Source: Gillisia mitskevichiae
Lineage (GTDB): Bacteria; Bacteroidota; Bacteroidia; Flavobacteriales; Flavobacteriaceae
Assembly (NCBI RefSeq): GCF_003634585.1
Contig: NZ_RBLG01000003.1
Location: forward strand, 124,001-188,000
DNA: 64,000 bases
Direction: 5' to 3'
Part shown: in pieces, positions 18,041 to 26,498 of the stretch
Numbering within the stretch: position 1 is the stretch's first letter
Layout of the letters: each line of letters starts with the position of its first letter
Program-made: the position numbers and the translations under genes
The notes under the pieces: model-generated
Seen by the model: the letters and a program-made list of their open reading frames with translations, nothing else
Databases searched by the model: none
What the model was told of the DNA's origin: nothing

Positions 18041-18703
18041 ATGAAGAAGAAAAAATTAATTATTTATGGGATAGGGAAATTTGCAGAATATGTAGATTAT
18101 GTTTTTCAAAATGATAGCGACTATGAAGTAATTGCCTTTTGTATTGAAGAAAAGTACTTAGAGACCAAACTTTTCAATAATAAACCATTATTAAAATATG
18201 AATCTCTAGCTGATAGTTACCCTCCAAATTTATATGACCTTTTTATTGCTGTCGGGAACAATGAGATAAGAAAAAAGATCTTTGAGCATTCTATTTCAAG
18301 AGGATACTATTTAGCAAGTTATATTTCGTCCAAAAGTAAATTTTGGGATAATTTAATTACAGGAAATAATGTTTTTGTTGACGAAGGCTGCGTACTCCAA
18401 CCCTTTATTAAAATTTCCAACAATTGTATACTTTTCACTTCAAGTTTAGGGCATCACACCCAAATTAAAGAACATAGCTTATTGAGCGGAAGTAAGACAG
18501 GAGGAAATGTAATTATAGGTGAAAATTGTTATATAGGGTTAAATGCCTCTATTAAACAGAATATCAATATTGGAGATAATACAATAATTGGAATGAATTG
18601 CGCTATTGAGCGGGATACTAAACCAAATGAAGTATATTCTAATAAAGGTACTACCAAAAGAAAACTGACTTCTTCCGAACTTGGAAATAGATTCTTGAAA
18701 TAA
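18041..18703 (+). CDS. NeuD-like acyltransferase (left-handed beta-helix)
   Basis: A 220-residue protein with an N-terminal Rossmann-like part (IIYGIGKFAEYVDYVF) and a C-terminal hexapeptide beta-helix (GNNVFVDEGCV, GENCYIGLNASI, IGDNTIIGMNCAI). This is the NeuD/PglD-like acyltransferase family. A catalytic-type His lies in SSLGHHTQI. It is one of only four gene runs on the plus strand here and its stop overlaps the start of the next gene (TAATG), so the two are a translationally coupled pair. Its acceptor is unknown, perhaps a sugar in the nascent repeat unit. The pair seems to be an insertion relative to the surrounding minus-strand genes. Confidence 0.75.
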   Translation: MKKKKLIIYGIGKFAEYVDYVFQNDSDYEVIAFCIEEKYLETKLFNNKPLLKYESLADSYPPNLYDLFIAVGNNEIRKKIFEHSISRGYYLASYISSKSKFWDNLITGNNVFVDEGCVLQPFIKISNNCILFTSSLGHHTQIKEHSLLSGSKTGGNVIIGENCYIGLNASIKQNINIGDNTIIGMNCAIERDTKPNEVYSNKGTTKRKLTSSELGNRFLK

Positions 18704-19653
18704 TGAATTTTAATCAGTTTAAGACAGAGTTTCAAAAATCTAATGTCTATCATTATAAAAGTAGAATTCCTAATAAAGTATTGCTTAGCGTAATTGTCCA
18801 AACTTTTAATCATGAAAAATATCTCAGGCGATGTTTAGATTCAATTCTCTTCCAGCGTACAGATTTCGAATTCGAAATATTAATCGGCGAAGATGATTCA
18901 ACTGACAATACCCGTGATATCTGTATTGAATATGCGAATAGGTATCCAGATAAAATCAGATTATTTTTACATGACTCAGAAAATAAAATACCAGTTTTAG
19001 ATAATCCAACAGGAAATTTTAATGCTTTTTATAATTTATTTTCAGCCACTGGAGATTATATTGCCTTTTGCGAGGGGGATGATGCTTGGACAGATAAATT
19101 TAAACTTCAAAAACAAGTTGATTTTTTAGCTATTCATACAGAATACTCATTTAGTTACCATTCCTTTAAAACTATTGATGAAAATAGCTTATCAGCTCTA
19201 AGCGCTGAAGAAAATAATCAACCGACTTTTAATATCAACTCTTATGATCTAAAAACTAATAAATACCATCCTCTTCTACTCACAATATGTTTTAGCAATG
19301 TGTTCCAGCAAATACCGGAAGAAATGATTAATGTAATTAATGTAGATACCTTTATAATTAGTTTACTTGGAAATCATGGAGATGGCAAATTTTTAGATAG
19401 TATTGAACCATCCTTATATAGAAAACATTTGGGAGGAATTTGGTCTCACAGAAATAAAGAAAAGAAGTATCTATCAAAAGTAGTGACTTATCAGAAATTA
19501 ATGGATTACTACAACAGAATTGATGAAGGGTTTATTGCTGATTTTTATAGATCGAAGCTTCGATCAACATATAAATCCATGATTTTATTGGAGCTAAAAA
19601 ATGTGAAACCAATTAATGTAATTAAATATTTATCACGATTAAGAAGCCTCTAA
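18703..19653 (+). CDS. GT2 family glycosyltransferase
   Basis: This 316-residue protein has a GT-A fold. The N-terminal nucleotide-binding region reads SVIVQTFNHEKYLRRCLDSI, then ILIGEDDSTDNT, and the donor-metal motif region is CEGDDAWTD. This GEDDSTDNT / EGDD.W subgroup is common in capsule and O-antigen loci. It lacks transmembrane helices and is predicted to act on the cytosolic face on a lipid-linked acceptor. The start overlaps the stop of the acyltransferase gene by one base. Donor and acceptor cannot be read from the sequence. Confidence 0.85.
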   Translation: MNFNQFKTEFQKSNVYHYKSRIPNKVLLSVIVQTFNHEKYLRRCLDSILFQRTDFEFEILIGEDDSTDNTRDICIEYANRYPDKIRLFLHDSENKIPVLDNPTGNFNAFYNLFSATGDYIAFCEGDDAWTDKFKLQKQVDFLAIHTEYSFSYHSFKTIDENSLSALSAEENNQPTFNINSYDLKTNKYHPLLLTICFSNVFQQIPEEMINVINVDTFIISLLGNHGDGKFLDSIEPSLYRKHLGGIWSHRNKEKKYLSKVVTYQKLMDYYNRIDEGFIADFYRSKLRSTYKSMILLELKNVKPINVIKYLSRLRSL

Positions 19654-19669
19654 AAACAATAGAGCTTTT
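19644..19669. terminator. Candidate bidirectional terminator
   Basis: A stem CTCTA/TAGAG, extendable by AAG/CTT past a one-base bulge, with a 7-base loop, overlaps the stop of the plus-strand GT2 gene. It ends shortly before the stop of the convergent GT4 gene. A short T stretch follows on the plus strand. Confidence 0.35.
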
Positions 19670-19676
19670 CTATTGG

Positions 19677-20816
19677 TCATTTTGATCCAGAAATAATTTC
19701 TTTATAAAAATTTTCATATTGCAAACTTACCTTAGCGATATCAAAATTTTCTTCTGCATACTTATAAGACGCATTTACCTTTTCCTGCCAGTTATTTATA
19801 ATTAAGGCCTCTTCCATTTTTTTTGATAGCTCCAAAATATTACCGGACTTATAAAAAAGTGCTCCATTCTCTAAAAAACATTCTCTGTTTTCAGGAATAT
19901 CTGATACAATTGAGGGAGTTTTAGAAATAATAGCTTCTATGAGGGCACCCGGCAATCCTTCAAAATAAGAGGTGAAAACAAAATAGTCAGAAATAGCCAA
20001 AAGCTCAGGAATGTCTTCTCTATAACCAAGAAGGAAAACATTATTTTCCAAGCTTAGGCTATTAATTAAATCTTCCAATTCCATCCGAAAAGATCCTTCT
20101 CCTGCAATAAACAATACTGTATTTGGGTTTTGAGCATTTAGAACCTTAAAAGCATTCAAAAGATCTAATTGCCCTTTTCCTTTATGGAGCCTGCTAACAT
20201 TTAAGAAAACTTGGTGCTCTTCCAGATTAAATTCCTTTTTAAGCAAATTAAAAGCCTTTGTAGATGGCAAATAATCCTCAAAACGTCTTCCCCTGTAAAT
20301 CACCTTAACTTTATTCCCGGAAATCCCTAATGCTCTTATATTAGATTTTTTGATCGCTTTGGAATTGCAAACAAAAAAATCGACCTTACTGGCAGTCATC
20401 CTGTCCCTCAATTGAGTTGAAAAGAGTTTAATTCTTGAAATAAAGGGCAATTGTTTGTATCTATTTACTCCATAAGAGTTACTAACAAAGCTTCCGACTA
20501 AAATGATGTGCGGAAAGGACTGTTTTAATTTTCGCGCGACCAGATCAGCCCTAAACAGGGTGGAATGAATAATTTCGGGCTTCTCTTTATTTATAATTGG
20601 TATAATTGAATTTATAGCCTCTTTGAATCTGAATTCTGAAACAAGTTCGAGTGAATAAACCTGAATCCCCCTTAATTCAAGACTTGATTTAAGTTTATCA
20701 CCTTTATAAAGATGTATAAATACCGGAGTAACCTGCTCCATATGCAGTGCAATTTGAACAATGCTTTTTTCTGCCCCATAACCTTCCAAAGAATCTATTA
20801 AAAATATTACTTTCAT
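19677..20816 (-). CDS. GT4 family glycosyltransferase (paralogue of 29356-30522)
   Basis: This 379-residue GT-B enzyme starts with MKVIFLIDSLEGYGAEKSIV. It has the acceptor-side motif IHSTLFRADLVARKLK, then RGRRFEDYL, LNVSRLHKGKGQ and the EX7E-type motif SYFEGLPGALIEAI. It is clearly paralogous to the protein at 29356-30522: both carry AE(K/R)S(I/L)V, the HLYKGD/HIYKGD block, RADLVARKLK/KADMVARKLK and EGLPGALIEA. The gene overlaps the upstream GT2 gene by 4 bases (ATGA), so they are co-translated. Donor sugar unknown. Confidence 0.85.
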   Translation of the reverse strand: MKVIFLIDSLEGYGAEKSIVQIALHMEQVTPVFIHLYKGDKLKSSLELRGIQVYSLELVSEFRFKEAINSIIPIINKEKPEIIHSTLFRADLVARKLKQSFPHIILVGSFVSNSYGVNRYKQLPFISRIKLFSTQLRDRMTASKVDFFVCNSKAIKKSNIRALGISGNKVKVIYRGRRFEDYLPSTKAFNLLKKEFNLEEHQVFLNVSRLHKGKGQLDLLNAFKVLNAQNPNTVLFIAGEGSFRMELEDLINSLSLENNVFLLGYREDIPELLAISDYFVFTSYFEGLPGALIEAIISKTPSIVSDIPENRECFLENGALFYKSGNILELSKKMEEALIINNWQEKVNASYKYAEENFDIAKVSLQYENFYKEIISGSK

Positions 20817-21658
20817 TTAAGGTGTTTTAAGTATAAAATTTTCAATAAAGCCTTTATATGGAAAAGATTACTAAACCATGATAATTTATACCTATCTAAT
20901 GCTTCTGATTTCATATTTGATTCTTCAAGCAAAAATCCTATCAAATAATTTATTTCTGATTTAGCCTTTAAATTACTTCTGTAGTTGATTTCATGTTTTT
21001 TATACTGATATAGAATAGAATTCAATCTGTTTTCTAGTGAATTACTTTCTCTATTATTGGTATTTAAATTTTGTTGAGCCAAAGGTAAGGCAATGTAATT
21101 TAAATTTAAGTTCTGAATGGCGCTTATACGAATTCCCAATTCATAATTTTCACCGAAAGTTATTTTAGAATCAAAACTACCAGCAGATATTAAAACCTCC
21201 TTTTTATAGCAAACACTTCCAGCTAAAAATGTACCTACCATATCATTATACATAGGACCTAAATTTTTCGGCTTCCATAGTGAATATTTATTATCGATAC
21301 ATTTTTTAAGTTCCCAGAATATTAAGTCATAATTTCTTAAATCTATTTTATGAAGCTCTTCTAACAAGAATGGGTATAACTCATCATCAGAATCTAAGAA
21401 AATAATATAATTATTAGAAGCCAAATTTATTCCAATATTTCTGGCAACTGAAACACCTTTGTTTTCCTGGTAGACATATGTTATTCTACTATCTGTTAAA
21501 TAAGAATTAATAAGATCTTTGGTTCCATCGTTAGAACCATCATCAATTATTAAAAGTTCCCAATTACTATTAGTTTGCTTTAACACACTATCTATTGCTC
21601 TAGATATTAACTGCTCTCTATTGAAACTGGGAATAATAAAGGTAATTGGTTCTTTCAA
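20813..21658 (-). CDS. GT2 family glycosyltransferase
   Basis: A 281-residue GT-A enzyme with TFIIPSFNREQLISRAIDSVL, LIIDDGSNDGT and the DXD-type motif LDSDDELYP. This is the classic capsule GT2 pattern. A single cytosolic domain is expected. The start is TTG at 21658, because an in-frame stop lies a few codons upstream and no ATG is nearby. It is placed between the deacetylase gene (26 bp away) and the GT4 gene (4-base overlap). Donor and linkage are not predictable. Confidence 0.82.
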   Translation of the reverse strand: MKEPITFIIPSFNREQLISRAIDSVLKQTNSNWELLIIDDGSNDGTKDLINSYLTDSRITYVYQENKGVSVARNIGINLASNNYIIFLDSDDELYPFLLEELHKIDLRNYDLIFWELKKCIDNKYSLWKPKNLGPMYNDMVGTFLAGSVCYKKEVLISAGSFDSKITFGENYELGIRISAIQNLNLNYIALPLAQQNLNTNNRESNSLENRLNSILYQYKKHEINYRSNLKAKSEINYLIGFLLEESNMKSEALDRYKLSWFSNLFHIKALLKILYLKHLK

Positions 21659-21684
21659 TCTAAGTAGATATTTATACTATAAAT

Positions 21685-22692
21685 TCAGGATATGTTTCTT
21701 ACTATTAAATTTAATTCTTCCATATTTGTGGATTGAAAACCAAAATCTTGAGTGCATTGTTTGTAATGCTCCAAAAGTATATGCAAATCCTTTAGGTTAT
21801 TTTTTGGATCGTCTCCAAAATTATGAGGATGCCACCATAAATGGTAAATTTCATTATTTTTTGCAGCAGAGGTCATTTCTGACTTGACCCTTTCTAATTT
21901 TAAATTGTTGAGAAATTTATTTGCAGAATAAGAACGCAATAACCTGCCTGCCTTTTGAGACAATGGTTTTCCCCTTTCAATATTCAAATCAGTTAACTTG
22001 TAGGATTTATTATTGAGACCTAAATATGCATCCCCGGTCCTGAAGATCTTGTTTTTTAAGGAATCATTTTGAGTGTCTTTCCAATACCAATCAGTAGGAT
22101 TGGAGCGCACATTTTCAATACCTAACTCATAACAAACTTTTAAATAATCCTCATTGAATTGATTTCGTGGAAATACTAAGGATTTAAGTTCTATTCCCAT
22201 TTGTTTGGCGAGTTTAATTGAATTTTCTAAATCTCCTTTGAAGGAAGCTAATGTCTGACCATCTTCCAGGCAATAAAAATGAGAATAGGTATGGGTTCCA
22301 ATTTCCTGAAAGGGCGTGTTTAGGATTTGCTGAATTAGATCCTTCGCGAAACAAAGAAATTCTGTCTCCGGCGAATTTAATGCTTTGCCATAATTGTATG
22401 CAGAAAGAGCGGTGTTTTTATAATTTGGTGAAATTTCAGGAATATTCATTCTCCATTCTTCCCAATTTTCATTGAACAACATTCCCACGGTAGCCCAAGT
22501 ACAATGAATATCATATTCCGAAAACAAGCCTAAAATTTCAGGAATCACTTTTCGTGTATTTTTAAAGTAATTAACCTTCTCTTTATGATCTACCTTATCA
22601 AAAACTCCCCAAAGAAGCTCAAAATCTAAAGATATTACTAAAAATCCGTTCGTTGATTTATTCATTTGTCGATAGTTAATTCCAATTTCCAT
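21685..22692 (-). CDS. NodB-like polysaccharide deacetylase
   Basis: This 335-residue carbohydrate esterase (CE4/NodB-like) shows the metal/catalytic pattern in order: ISLDFELLWG with the first Asp, the H..SH motif in GTHTYSHFYC, FPRNQFNEDYL, and a late catalytic His region HLWWHPHNFG. No signal peptide is visible, so it may act on cytosolic lipid-linked precursors rather than on exported polymer. An alternative start is the ATG at 22665 (MNKSTNGF), which would remove nine residues. A second, divergent NodB-like gene lies at 28481-29359. Confidence 0.8.
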   Translation of the reverse strand: MEIGINYRQMNKSTNGFLVISLDFELLWGVFDKVDHKEKVNYFKNTRKVIPEILGLFSEYDIHCTWATVGMLFNENWEEWRMNIPEISPNYKNTALSAYNYGKALNSPETEFLCFAKDLIQQILNTPFQEIGTHTYSHFYCLEDGQTLASFKGDLENSIKLAKQMGIELKSLVFPRNQFNEDYLKVCYELGIENVRSNPTDWYWKDTQNDSLKNKIFRTGDAYLGLNNKSYKLTDLNIERGKPLSQKAGRLLRSYSANKFLNNLKLERVKSEMTSAAKNNEIYHLWWHPHNFGDDPKNNLKDLHILLEHYKQCTQDFGFQSTNMEELNLIVRNIS

Positions 22693-22788
22693 ACCCCAAA
22701 GGGTTATAAGAATATTTTTCTATTTTCTGTTATTTGTCTATTATTAAAAATACTACAATATTAATTCATCTCAGCGTTACTGTATCAA

Positions 22789-22830
22789 TTCACTACAACA
22801 TCGCTACTTCACTCTTCACTCTCCACTCCA
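22789..22830. repeat. Intergenic TTCACT-rich repeat (copy 1)
   Basis: A low-complexity stretch of CACT/TTCACT units includes ACATCGCTACTTCAC (22798-22812), which recurs with one mismatch at 26452-26466. Similar TTCACT units lie at 25119-25148. Confidence 0.45.
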
Positions 22831-22848
22831 TCACAACAGTTTCTTTTT

Positions 22849-24039
22849 TCAATTCAATTTCCCTTGCATGTTCAACTTTTTCAATCTTAAAATCTTATCA
22901 TACTTCTTCTGTGCTAAATAATAATAGATCACAAAAAAGGCAAAGTACATAACCATCGACTTTTGTCTCATTATGATTCCTAGATTAGACATCACAAAAG
23001 TCATTGCAAAAGAGGAAAGAAAAAATACCACCAAACTCATCTTTACAACCACCGTTGAATTTCTAATAAAGCTGATAAAATCTTTCCGGAGAATTTTAAT
23101 AAATAATAGTAGATACATTAAATTCTCAACAGATGTTATTAAGCCTAATAATCCGGGTGCATCGAAAAACAATGGCCGAAACCAGAAAGTAAATAATTTC
23201 ACAGGCAGAGGATAAGAGGACATATCTACACCAGAACCAGAATTACTTAAAGATTGTGACCGATCTTCAGAAAATTCATCAAATCCTTCGACAAGGTCCT
23301 CTGACCCTTCAAGACCTGCAACTCCAAGTATAGTATCTTGAACTAGAATAAGGCCTCCAATAAGTGAAATATAAATAAATGCTTTCTTCCAGAATGATAT
23401 TTTTTCCTTTCCACTCATATATCCAAGAACCGTACCTACTGCTACAAACATAAATACATGAGGACGAATATAGTATATTAATAATGAACCAAAAATTATA
23501 GTGATAATCCTGGATTTTGGATTCCTAATAGCATAAGCAAATAGCATCAACCCCAGGAAAATGGGGGCTCCTTTTCCTAAAGAAGCGGTCCAAAAATGCA
23601 TATTGGGAAAAAAAAGAATAAGAGTTAAAAAGTCTAATTTTTTAAATACAGTAATTTTTAGTGGAATATTTTCCCTAAAAAAAAGATAGGCATATACAAA
23701 ACCCAAATAACCCAACCAGGCGTAAAACACCATCATCATTTCATAATTGAAACCAAAAAAATTGATGAAAGGATAAGAAAGGAAATCTATAAAAGTAGTA
23801 CTAGTTCCAAAAAAGTCAGACCATGACTTAGCTTCATTTTGGGGTCTGAGATAATATAACGCGGAATCGGATCGATTAAATAAGGCATAAAGATAGTACA
23901 CAACCCAAAAAAATAAATGATAAAAGAAAAGATAGTTCATCAATTTCTTAGAAAAAAAAGCATGTTTTTTAGACAGGGAACTAAAAAGCACCTGGGTTAT
24001 AAGAAATAATATTAATATTAAAAATAAGGCGCCCAGCAT
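22849..24039 (-). CDS. Polytopic membrane protein, candidate polysaccharide polymerase (copy 2)
   Basis: This 396-residue multi-spanning protein is the full-length paralogue of the one at 15274-16500. Conserved blocks are YALFNRSDS, FGTSTTFIDFLSYPFIN, FPNMHFWTASLGKGAPIF, YIRPHVF, SLSNSGSG, FWFRPLFFDAPG and NLGIIMRQKSM. The loop before SLSNSGSG is acidic here (EGFDEFSEDRSQ) but not in copy 1, so substrate loops may differ. One base separates its start from the stop of the GNAT gene, so it is co-transcribed with it. A Wzy/EpsG-like polymerase role is inferred from topology and context only. Confidence 0.6.
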   Translation of the reverse strand: MLGALFLILILFLITQVLFSSLSKKHAFFSKKLMNYLFFYHLFFWVVYYLYALFNRSDSALYYLRPQNEAKSWSDFFGTSTTFIDFLSYPFINFFGFNYEMMMVFYAWLGYLGFVYAYLFFRENIPLKITVFKKLDFLTLILFFPNMHFWTASLGKGAPIFLGLMLFAYAIRNPKSRIITIIFGSLLIYYIRPHVFMFVAVGTVLGYMSGKEKISFWKKAFIYISLIGGLILVQDTILGVAGLEGSEDLVEGFDEFSEDRSQSLSNSGSGVDMSSYPLPVKLFTFWFRPLFFDAPGLLGLITSVENLMYLLLFIKILRKDFISFIRNSTVVVKMSLVVFFLSSFAMTFVMSNLGIIMRQKSMVMYFAFFVIYYYLAQKKYDKILRLKKLNMQGKLN

Positions 24040-24040
24040 A

Positions 24041-24982
24041 TTAAAATAATTCCAAATCCCCTAATGTGTAGGACCAATTGTTAAGCTGTAATAATTCCTG
24101 TTTTAAATTTGTATCCAAATTTACATCTCTCAGGCTCAAAACTGGTCCATAATTTCCAGAAAATCCTATTCCAAAATTTAAATCCGAAGTTGTCGTAATA
24201 AGATGCGCCCCATATTTTCTACTGAATTCCTTTACTGCCTTATTATTTTTTTGCAGACCAACATCATCAGTGTATATATGCTCAGTAATTCGCAGTTCCT
24301 TGAAATATTTATGTTCTTTTATATATCCCGCGAGATAAAAATCTTCATCTGCCTTGACTTCATATTTTTGTAAAGGATTATTTTCATAACGCCATGAGAG
24401 ATAGTCAAGAGATTTTGGAGTAAATAATTTATTTTCCTCAGCTTTGAATGTATTATATTTTGAGATCAACTCGACTAATTGAGCATCGGAGCTGTTAATA
24501 TTTACCTCGTAGATCTTGGCTTGTTTATTTGCAAACCAGTTGAGCGGATTAACAGAAACAATCCGAATCCTTAATTTATTCACTTCTTCCCAGCCCATAT
24601 TTAAATATCCGGATAAACTTTGGGTATTAGGAGTGTTAAAAATAAAATGATCACTCTGCTCCTTAGATATTTCTATTGCTTTCAAGGTTAGTTTTTTAAA
24701 AACCCCTTTTCCCTGATGATCGGGGTGGGTTGCTGTATCTACCGCTCTCAAAGCTGAAAATACCTGTTTTCCCAATTGCCATTTCCACCTCATCAAAGCA
24801 CGAACCCCAATAATAGTGTCATTTATCACTGCCACTAAAATCAGCGATTTCCCAAAAGGGTTTTCCAAATGTTTATACCTCCACACGGCTTCCGTCTTTT
24901 TTGAGGAAGTTTCACCAAGACTGGCTTTGAGTACTTTTAAGATTTCCGGTATATCTAGCTCTGTGGCTTCTCTAATTTGCAT
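24041..24982 (-). CDS. GNAT-family acyltransferase (paralogue of 27597-28472)
   Basis: A 313-residue protein with a GNAT N-acetyltransferase core in the first 150 residues. The acetyl-CoA binding motif A is HQGKGVFKKLT, preceded by RAVDTATHP and followed by FNTPN..SLSGYLNMGW. The C-terminal half carries no recognised domain. The paralogue at 27597-28472 shares GVFKKLT/GIFKKLT and FNTPNNNSLPGYLKMGW. In this setting it probably acylates an amino sugar on the precursor; pairing with a deacetylase gene is seen in both modules. Substrate unknown. Confidence 0.75.
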   Translation of the reverse strand: MQIREATELDIPEILKVLKASLGETSSKKTEAVWRYKHLENPFGKSLILVAVINDTIIGVRALMRWKWQLGKQVFSALRAVDTATHPDHQGKGVFKKLTLKAIEISKEQSDHFIFNTPNTQSLSGYLNMGWEEVNKLRIRIVSVNPLNWFANKQAKIYEVNINSSDAQLVELISKYNTFKAEENKLFTPKSLDYLSWRYENNPLQKYEVKADEDFYLAGYIKEHKYFKELRITEHIYTDDVGLQKNNKAVKEFSRKYGAHLITTTSDLNFGIGFSGNYGPVLSLRDVNLDTNLKQELLQLNNWSYTLGDLELF

Positions 24983-24996
24983 TGGCTATTGGTTAT

Positions 24997-25019
24997 TTCC
25001 CCTCCCCTACGAGGGGGAG
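24997..25019. repeat. GC-rich hairpin in intergenic region
   Basis: CCCCTC and GAGGGG arms with a short loop form a strong hairpin, in marked contrast to the AT-rich surroundings. It sits just upstream of the GNAT gene and downstream of the GT4 gene. It could be a terminator for the GT4 transcript or a copy of a dispersed palindromic repeat. Confidence 0.45.
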
Positions 25020-25118
25020 AAGGAGATTTTACTATTTATTGTTTATTGTAACAAATACATGATATAACTATTCACAGGATTACTTCATCTCAACCTAATA
25101 GAATCCCCTTCATACCAT

Positions 25119-25148
25119 TTTCACCCCTTCACTCCTTCACTCTCACTT
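25119..25148. repeat. TTCACT-rich repeat running into the 3' end of the GT4 gene
   Basis: CCTTCACTCCTTCACTCTCAC-like units of the same kind as at 22789 cover the stop codon and the last codons of the GT4 gene. They give it a low-complexity tail (RSESEGVKG). Confidence 0.4.
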
Positions 25149-26266
25149 CGGAGGTTGGGGAGTAACGATAAATAAATTTCCTCCAGTGAATCCACCATCC
25201 TTTTTAAACTAAAGGAATTCACAGCACGTTCACGGGCTGCTTTTTTAAGATTATTTAACTTTTTCGGATCATCAATTAAAACCTGGCATAATTCAGAAAG
25301 TTTTTTCCATTCTTCAACTTTACAAATGAGTCCGTCCTGTTTATCTCGGATTACTTCTTTTATACCTCCCGCATTTGTGGAAACAATAGCGCACTCCATA
25401 CTCATAGCTTCAAGAAGGGCGATTGGCAAGCCTTCGAAAGAGCTGCTCATCATAAAAATATCCATCGTTGAAAAATAGGGTTTAACGTCTGTTTTTAAAC
25501 CCGGGAAGAAAACTTTTTTTTCTAATTTCAATTTTTGTAATTCAGCTTTGATCTCCTCTTCCAAAGGCCCAGCGCCGACTATTATTCCATATACATTTGG
25601 ATTTTTAGTTTCTATATCCTTAAAAACCTGTAACCATTCAATAAGTCTTTTCTGAAAACGGAATACAGTTACATTCCCTATGACCAAAGCATTCCCTGGA
25701 ATCCCCAATTCCTTTTTTGTTTTATTACCCAATTCAGGATCTCTTCGAAAAGAATTAGTATTTGCACCATTTAAAAGAGTTTTAACCGGAATCCTCGGAT
25801 TGACATTCTTTTTTATGGAATTTGTGACATCTTCTGAAACTCCCAAAGCCAAACTCTGGGAATTGAATGTGAATTGATTGATCTTTTTGGTAGCTATATG
25901 ATAACGTTCCTGCATATTATGCTCGGTGTAAATAACCGGAATTTTAGTCTTAGAAAAAATTAGCCTCCCTAAAAATCCGGCCCAGGGCAAATGGCAATGG
26001 ATTAAATCTATTTCATTTGTTTTACAATATTCAATAACCTTTGAATACTGTTGCATCAATTTTATATTGTTGGATGCCGAAAAACAAGTCACCTTTCCCC
26101 CTGCATTTTCGATAGAGTCTACCATCTGGTTCTTCCAGGGAAGAAAATAGATGGTATGAAACTCAAATCTGGAGGTATCGTGTATTTTTAAGGTTTCAGG
26201 CAACAACATTTCAGCCCCACCCCTCCCTAAGGATTTTATTATATGTAGAATCTTTATTTTTTGCAT
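25121..26266 (-). CDS. GT4 family glycosyltransferase
   Basis: A 381-residue GT-B enzyme that begins KIKILHIIKSLGRGGAEMLL. It carries HCHLPWAGFLGRL, YTEHNMQERY, the central GNVTVFRFQKRL and the C-terminal donor motif SSSFEGLPIALLEAM with EX7E spacing. The last residues are low-complexity (RSESEGVKG) because a TTCACT-type repeat overlaps the 3' end, so the natural C-terminus may have been replaced. A good promoter match lies just upstream of the start, which makes this the first gene of a transcript running left to 19677. Donor unknown. Confidence 0.85.
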   Translation of the reverse strand: MQKIKILHIIKSLGRGGAEMLLPETLKIHDTSRFEFHTIYFLPWKNQMVDSIENAGGKVTCFSASNNIKLMQQYSKVIEYCKTNEIDLIHCHLPWAGFLGRLIFSKTKIPVIYTEHNMQERYHIATKKINQFTFNSQSLALGVSEDVTNSIKKNVNPRIPVKTLLNGANTNSFRRDPELGNKTKKELGIPGNALVIGNVTVFRFQKRLIEWLQVFKDIETKNPNVYGIIVGAGPLEEEIKAELQKLKLEKKVFFPGLKTDVKPYFSTMDIFMMSSSFEGLPIALLEAMSMECAIVSTNAGGIKEVIRDKQDGLICKVEEWKKLSELCQVLIDDPKKLNNLKKAARERAVNSFSLKRMVDSLEEIYLSLLPNLRSESEGVKG

Positions 26267-26287
26267 TTATTTAGAAATCTTAATCGG

Positions 26288-26317
26288 CAAATTTAAGGCA
26301 ATATAAAACGACGACAA
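26288..26317 (-). promoter_or_regulatory. Promoter with -33 TTG and -7 TAAATTTG
   Basis: On the minus strand TTG (26317-26315) is followed after exactly 19 bases by TAAATTTG (26295-26288), the best match in the window to the Bacteroidota consensus TTTG-N19-TAnnTTTG. It lies 22 bp before the GT4 start. Confidence 0.6.
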
Positions 26318-26451
26318 GGATTTAAGAGGAATTTAAGAGTTGTGATGGACACAAATTACGCGTATTAAAACGAATTGCACTGATATCGAATCCGGACCCA
26401 ATTGTGTTGATTCCAAATTATGAACTTTCACTCTTGCCTCGTTAAAAGGTC

Positions 26452-26466
26452 ACATCGCCACTTCAC
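26452..26466. repeat. Intergenic repeat (copy 2 of ACATCGCYACTTCAC)
   Basis: Fourteen of fifteen bases match 22798-22812. The same gap also holds ACGAATT/ACAAATTACGCG stretches (about 26350-26385) resembling debris of dispersed repeats. Confidence 0.4.
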
Positions 26467-26498
26467 CAAAGCTTTAAAATGGAATTTTAACCAATCAA

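Noticed and set aside
22734-22952. Small plus-strand open frame in the gap before the deacetylase
   Set aside because: Mostly low-complexity repeat sequence running into the antisense of the polymerase-like gene.
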